Shown one piece after another: positions 58,106 to 64,000 of a stretch of DNA of 64,000 nucleotides. Below the pieces are notes generated by a model. It was not told where the DNA came from. It worked only from the letters and a program-made list of their open reading frames with translations, and ran no database searches. The number at the start of each line of letters is the position of its first letter. Positions within the stretch are counted from its first letter, which is position 1. The stretch spans positions 1,984,001 through 2,048,000 of the forward strand of contig JAINUG010000108.1 of assembly GCA_029706075.1 (NCBI GenBank), in the 5' to 3' direction. Origin of the DNA: Aldrovandia affinis. Taxonomy: Eukaryota; Chordata; Actinopteri; Notacanthiformes; Halosauridae. Position numbers and translations under genes: made by a program.

Positions 58106-59269
58106 TGAAGATGCCCAGAGGAGGATGATTCTTGAATGTGGGTCACACCAACCCTGCATAGCCATGCCGTCCCCCCCGGTCGTGACAACCCTGCTACTAA
58201 AATCTCTCCCCTTCTCCTCCTCCTCCCTCCCCCTCTCGGTCTGTACACCCACCTAGCTGTGTGTCTCTTTCGCTCTCCTTCTCTGTCACAATATTGCATC
58301 ATGCTGCCACATCAAATCATTTGTTAAAATAAATCTTTTTTTTTTTTTTTAACAAAAATAATAACACAGTAACAATTAATAGCAATACAAATTGTAACAG
58401 TAATTATAATCGGATTAATGATTGAGACTAATTCATGTCTAAATAATGTGTTCTAAATAATAGATTTTTCCCCCTCTAACAATTAACACATTAGCATCAT
58501 GCGCTTCTTTGTGAACAGAACTGACCCACTCAGAGTCCCCTCACACACTCGCTCATTCACTCACTCACTCATTCACACACCCAGTTAAAACCACGTGTCA
58601 AGTGCCGTGTGGGTGGACGGGCTGGTTCACACACAACTTCCCGGCATTTCCCCCCCCACGCTGTCCCGGCCCGTGGCAACAGCGCCCCCTGCGGGTTGGC
58701 CCATCTGCGCGGTTGGCTGCCGTCTCCATGCCGACTGGGTCCCGTGCCCCACGGGTTGGCAGCGCAGTGTGAAATGCCAGACTCTTCACACCTCACTGCG
58801 TCATGTCCTACACCAGCCAGGGTCGCCAGCCTTTCAGCGTCCGCCTTTCCACAGCAGCAAAGCGCACCCGGACGCTGCTGCCAGACAAAACCATCGCACA
58901 ACCGGCTTCCTTTCTTCGTAAAAGCATTCTTCGTATGGGAGGTGGACAGCAAAACGTGAATCTGATAGTGATTATGGTGCAGTATCAGACACCCTAAGCA
59001 TTCCATCAGGCAACGTCAACGTTTCATTTGAATATATATGGCATTGTTATAGTCCAACCCAAAATCATTCGCGCAAATAACAGAATTTATCCGATCTCGG
59101 TTACGTAATGAGATAAGCGCGTGCGTGCGACACAATAACCAACGGAGTGTCATAAACAGCCTGGATTTATGCGGTCACGTGGCCAGGACATTCCTCCCCC
59201 ACGTTCCTGTTTCAGATTATTCTGGAGGCGGGAGCAGGCTTGGACCCCTGCCAAACAGCCACGCGGCCA
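58106..59269. other. Unannotated stretch
   Basis: Contains a poly-T run near 58338-58351 and a short (CACT)n near 58550-58575. No supported gene. Confidence 0.35.
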
Positions 59270-59690
59270 TCGACACAAACACGGATCTGATCCCCGTCAG
59301 TCTGCGCCCGTTTCTACCGGCGTGATCCGTAACGTACGATCTATAACATCTACAACAGTCTGTGACCACTGATCGGATGTGATCGGAAACGGTCTGCACT
59401 CATTCCTACCGGGTGATCAGGTGTGATCTATAACAGTCTGCACCCAGGGATCAGGTGTGATCTGAAACGGTCTACACCTGCTTCTGCAGGGTGATCAAGG
59501 GTGATCATATTTAGACATATATTTATACCACCCTGTAGTCATATTTCTACAGGGCGATCAGGAGTGATTTGAAGGTGTCTTCGCCAGTTTCTGTCGGGGG
59601 ATCAGGTGTGACCCGACACACGTCTGCACCTGTCGATCAGGTGCGATCCTAAAATAGCCCGCACCTGTTCCCGCTGGCCGCTCAGGTGTA
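59270..59690. repeat. Degenerate minisatellite with gatcaggtgtgatc units
   Basis: Repeated modules of the type gggtgatcaggtgtgatct followed by acagtctgcacc occur about eight times with substitutions and variable spacing of roughly 35-60 bp. Confidence 0.7.
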
Positions 59691-60416
59691 GGCGACGCCG
59701 CCGGGAGAGGGATGACGGCGTAACGCGACACGGCTCGCTGGGCCGGAACGTCACGGGAGGGTAAGGGATTGTGAAAGAGCAGCAGCAGGAGGAGGAGGAG
59801 GAGAAGGGAAAATCTCTTTAAATAGAAAGCTGCCTGATGTTGTTCTGCCGGGGGTGGCGTTGAGCAATCGAGCGCGTGTCAGAAGGACCGCAGCCTCGTG
59901 GGCCACCGTGGTGGCGCTGGAGGTGCCGTCGCAGGCGTCCCTCGCCCCTCAGGGGCACCCACCCCCCTTCCCGTGCTGAGGTGGATGCTGCCCCCCCGTC
60001 CCGTTGGCACGTATTTAGCCGCGTTCTTAGGTTTCGCAGCGTAGCACATTGCGCCGCGGCGATTGGCGCCGTGGAGACGGTCGTCGGGAAGAACACAGAA
60101 TCCGGGGGGCCCTGACCTTTCCGTTCTCGTAAGGTCCCCGGGGCAGGGGGTCACCTATAATAACACCCACCGCGGCTCTCAGCCGGGGGGACGCGTAAAC
60201 AGGGACGCTTAAATTAAGCGGTCGCTCCGGCAACGCTCGGGGGAACTTCCGAAATGGGACGCCGTATTTTAGGATCAAGCCAGCCCCTCCAAACAGCCTG
60301 TGTGGTTTCACACCGTGAGGGCGTACGGAGGTGTGTGGACCGCACACATCAGCAGCAGGTGATGGGGCAGCAGTGATTACAGACTGTAGGGGTGAATTCA
60401 ACATACACACGTCATT

Positions 60417-60922
60417 AAATAAAGGAAGCACTTGAGTAAATGAAGGGTTCTGTCATGGTGCGGGGTACATTTTCCTGGCATGGTTTAGGTCCACTCAACC
60501 CCTTAGAGGGCAAGGTACATGATAATAAGTACAAAGCCATTCTGATCACCTTCATCTTATGGTGAAGCATTTCTATCCTGATGGGAGTGATCCCCATCCA
60601 CAGGGCATGAGTGGTCACTGAATGGTTTGATGACAATAACAACAATGTAAACCATACGGGATGGCCGTCTCGGTCACCAGATCTCAACCCAGTTGAACAC
60701 TTATGGGAGATTCTGGTGCGGTGCCTGAGACAGAATTGTCCACCACCACCAACAAAACAAATGATGGAATTTATCATGGAAGAATGGTGTTGCATCCCTC
60801 CAAGAGTTCAAGACACTTGTAGAATCTATGCCAAGGTGCATTGAAGCTGTTCTGGTGGCTCGTTTTGGACAACGCCCTATTAAGACACTTTATGTTGGTG
60901 TCTCCTTTATTTCGGCAGTTAC
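60417..60922 (+). mobile_element. Tc1/mariner-type element, deleted copy B
   Basis: Homologous to the copy at 22631-23132 (shared tttcctggcatggtttaggt and caaccccttagagggcaagg). It keeps a downstream frame with RSPDLNPVEHLWEILVR, the region containing the final catalytic acidic residue of Tc1-type transposases. The right terminal repeat reads tctcctttatttcggcagtt, complementary to the left end of copy A. The left end is degraded and the middle DDNAP segment is deleted. Confidence 0.75.
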
Positions 60923-62214
60923 CTGTACAGTACATACTGAATCACACATAAACCAACACCACAGAGTGGCCAGACTCTCAAACCACCACTATACCACCTT
61001 CCAACTCTATCCATCAACATCTCAATGAACACTAGCCACATAATGTCATGATAGCTCATCACAAATCATCACAGATCATTCTGATCTAGTACAACAGGCA
61101 CAAGTCTTAGCCTAAATAATGGGGGCTAAAGAACCATTTTTAGATATATTTGTGAATGAATACACATGACAGGAAATGGAATAGGTCGATCGTATACGCC
61201 ACTGGTCATGGCAGGAGGCAACTGCCCCCTGCCATTCATTCCCAGGCATGCGACTCTGGGAGTAAGCCAAGCAGGAACACAGCTGTGGATCCTGCATGCT
61301 TCAGGGTGAAGGTGGTCTACTGACGCAAGAACAGACACCCAAAGCGCTAGGCTGAAATGTGAGCATGCTAGAACACAAACTCTACTGCTGCCTCAGGTCA
61401 CAGCTCCAGTCAAGAACACAAGCCCTAGTGCGGCCTCAGATCATAGCTCCAGGCTAGAACACAAACTCTACTGCTTGCTGCCTCAGATCGGAGGTTCAGT
61501 TAGGAACTTTATAAAGCATTATTCTGAGTGCTGGTCTCCCACAAAGCCACTCTCTCCAAACATCCACAGACCTAGTTTCAGGAATCAGGCAGATTCACGG
61601 TTCACCCTCAAGCCTATAATTAAAAAAATAATAATTAAGTCCCATTCATTCGTGCGTAATTCACAGACCATTCGAAAAACAAGACTGTGCACAAAAGTAA
61701 TTTCACTGAAGAATTATGGGGATTTGTGGAACTTAAATATATAAATAAATATCCTACATATATCAAATTTCCTGTTTTATTATCCATAAAAAGCATCCAT
61801 TGGTTATAATGTAATACCGTTACACTCCACTGCCATAGTAATGGAAATCGGTGTGGGCCCCAGCCACAACTCAGTCTTCATATTACATGAATCTGCGACA
61901 GCGTTCCACTGTGGTGCGGTCGAGAGTACCCACGATGCAGTGCGGGCGTGAGCGTGCGCTTGCGTAACGCTCTCCCAGTCCGCTGCCCAGTGGGGACACG
62001 TGGCCGGGCCACTGGTCACGCTGCGCTAATCCCGTCACAGCCAGAACCCACCACAGACCCAGGAGGGGACAGATGGTTCCCCCCGCCCTCCCGTGTCACA
62101 TCGTCTTTAATCCCCCTCTCTGCCAGGAGGGTGAACGGCGCTGCGCCCGCTGTACGGGGCTGGGTAGTGGTTCACTCTGAGGCCGTCAAGTTTAAGGGCA
62201 TCCAATCTTTTATT
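60923..62214. other. Unannotated stretch
   Basis: Three imperfect repeats of a cagctccag...aacacaa-type block occur at about 61375-61475. Otherwise nothing recognised. Confidence 0.35.
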
Positions 62215-62535
62215 TTAAATTGTATTTTTCCAGATTTTTCTGAACCCAATTTGGTAGCCAATTACCTGCTGTGCTTAGTTCAATCCCCTTCCCTCATAGT
62301 TCGCTGCCGTAGTCCTGTGCCGGCAGTGACAAGGGCAAATTCCGGTACCCCAGAACCACTCCTGTGTGCAGCGAACTGTGTGTGTCGGCTTCCCTCCCCC
62401 CTCCCTGGGGTGGACAGTCAATTGCCGCCCCGATGGCACTCCTGACCAGAGCCGACTCTGGAGCGACAGAGAATCAAACCCGGTCGGCGTGGCCAGCGTC
62501 GGACGTTGAAACCACTAGACCACGCGGGAGGCCCC
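62215..62535 (-). repeat. SINE-like element, family C
   Basis: Related to 9497-9826: aatttggtagccaattacct, the ccgtagtcctg block, a cttccctcccccctccctgg block and a head reading accactagaccacgcgggag on the plus strand. Confidence 0.6.
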
Positions 62536-63000
62536 AGGGCATCCAATCTTTGAGTGGTGCTTTACAAAAAAATGTTTTACAAAATTTCAAAACGGTGGTC
62601 GACTGACTGGTTTACCGTCGCCAGGCATGAAACGAACAAACCCGAGCCTTCATGCTACGCCACGTTGCGCTAATTATTCAGGGACTTTCAGGAGGAACAA
62701 GTGCTGATGACGAGAAGGTCAAAATGGTCAAGAGTGTGAGCACAATGGTCTGCTTTTGCTTTGGCTTCATTTAGGAATGCTGCTTTTTATCAGTGCAACT
62801 GTTATTTCCTTAATGTTGGTGATCGATGCCAAACTGTGACGAAGAAAAAACAACAACACAAAGTTTTGACACAGAGTCAAAGTTAAGGAAATGGGTCTCC
62901 AAAAGCAACAAAACTATTTTGAACCGACCCAGGCCAGCGTTACCCCACGGTGGCACACTAACGCCATCCAGGATGTTGTGCGTGAAACTCCCTGCCCCTC

Positions 63001-63421
63001 GCTCACTCTCACTCTCACTCTCACTGTTACTCTCACTCTCACTGTTACTGTTACTCTCACTCTCACCATCACTGTTACTCTCACTGTTACTCTCTCTCAC
63101 CATCACTGTTACTCTCACTCTCACTGTCACTCTCACTCTCACTCTCACTGTTACTCTCACTCTCACTCTCACTGTTACTCTCACTCTCACCATCACTGTT
63201 ACTCTCACTCTCACTGTTACTCTCTCTCACTCTCACCATCACTCTTACTCTCACTGTCACTCTCACTCACTCTCACTGTTACTCTCACTCACTCTCACTG
63301 TTACTCTCACTCTCACTCTCACTGTTACTCTCACTCTCACTGTTACTCTCACTCTCACTGTTACGCTCTCTCTCTCTCACTCTCACTCTCACTCACTCAC
63401 TCTCACTCTCACTCACACTGA
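63001..63421. repeat. (CTCACT/CTGTTA)n satellite, about 420 bp
   Basis: Hexamer-based array of ctcactctcact and ctcactgttact with occasional accatc variants. Open frames of 150-250 codons across it are repeat artefacts. Confidence 0.97.
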
Positions 63422-64000
63422 TGAATGCGAATGTGTCGCCTTGGATATCGGAGATGTTTCAGCACTAACCAGTCCAACACCAGTCATGTTCAAATGGGCG
63501 ATTCAGCCACCTGCAGGTGTGCAGGTTACACAACACCACACATCTCCTACAGCCCCCCCACCTACAGCACCACCTACCCATCTGTAGAGCTTAATAAGAC
63601 CACGCTGCTGTAGCACTTCCTCATCTGCATCTCACATCCACCCGCCCGCAGCCCTGGAAAAAACCAAGCTTACTAAAATTAACACTAAAATGCTGAAAGA
63701 CTCCATACTTGACATTTCCATCCGTGCTTTGTCAAGAGTAAGTTCAATCACCAGAACGGGTTTAAATAACGACCGGATCTCCGCAGTCAGACCACGAAGG
63801 AGCGTGACCCATACGTGTCACCCCGTATGATAAACGATCTCTGGTACCACTTTCCAAATCGACAGATTCCCGCGGAGTGACGCGGTGACATCATAGCTCA
63901 CGGTGCCCAGCGTTATCCCAACGCTGTTTTAATTACAAAAAGGTATCCCCCCCGGTTTCCCCCACAGAACACTAATAAGCTGGGTAATAAAACCTTCCGT
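63422..64000. other. Right-edge stretch, nothing recognised
   Basis: No supported exon or repeat after the hexamer satellite. The missing N-terminal exons of CEP85L are expected further right. Confidence 0.35.

Noticed and set aside
62826-63587. Long open frame of about 250 codons
   Set aside because: Most of it is translation of the CTCACT/CTGTTA hexamer array. The frame stays open only because the repeat lacks stop codons.

Overview
The window looks like nuclear genomic DNA of a ray-finned fish, most likely a teleost. Coding exons are short, have clean GT-AG junctions and lie in long introns. The DNA between them holds tRNA-headed SINEs that end in the fish L2-type tail (GTCGCTCTGGATAAGAGCG), Tc1/mariner fossils, hAT, THAP and TTAA-type DNA-transposon remnants, and many microsatellites. 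I see no bacterial or viral gene organisation and no CRISPR array.

Layout. (1) 127-6403, plus strand: the last five coding exons of a gene I cannot name. They splice in one continuous frame and encode about 292 helix-rich residues, followed by a 3' UTR with a polyadenylation signal near 7165. (2) About 7.2-9.9 kb: intergenic DNA between two convergent genes, with a THAP-domain exon inside an inverted-repeat element and a SINE. (3) 9.9-47.0 kb, minus strand: eleven coding exons of CEP85L, the centrosomal coiled-coil gene, from the conserved central exon to the stop codon, plus a probable 2.8-kb 3' UTR. Every exon junction is phase-compatible except for two single-base frameshifts in C/G runs, which look like assembly errors. 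The N-terminal coding exons were not found and probably lie beyond the right edge. (4) Inside the 21.6-kb CEP85L intron, on the opposite strand, lies phospholamban (PLN, 39881-40039, 52 codons). Mammals have the same nested antisense arrangement. (5) 3.7 kb downstream of PLN, on the same strand, a 32-codon ORF (43696-43794) encodes a peptide that is almost entirely one transmembrane helix and aligns without gaps to the phospholamban and sarcolipin membrane segments. It lacks the phosphorylated cytosolic domain and the sarcolipin luminal tail. This is the strongest candidate for a previously undescribed gene in the window. (6) 47-64 kb: mostly repeats, including a 1.5-1.6 kb tandem duplication (54.76-57.91 kb), several minisatellites, a foldback element, a second Tc1 fossil and one orphan exon-like sequence at 53.3 kb.

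Functional reading. PLN is a small inhibitor of the SERCA calcium pump in the sarcoplasmic reticulum of muscle. If the neighbouring micropeptide is expressed, the CEP85L intron would be a small cluster of SERCA regulators, one controlled by PKA phosphorylation and one with no such site. The predicted PLN keeps the PKA site Ser16 and the helix residues used for SERCA binding and pentamer formation, but has Ala in place of the CaMKII site Thr17. CEP85L and the unnamed gene at the left edge have no evident functional link to calcium handling. They share only the locus.
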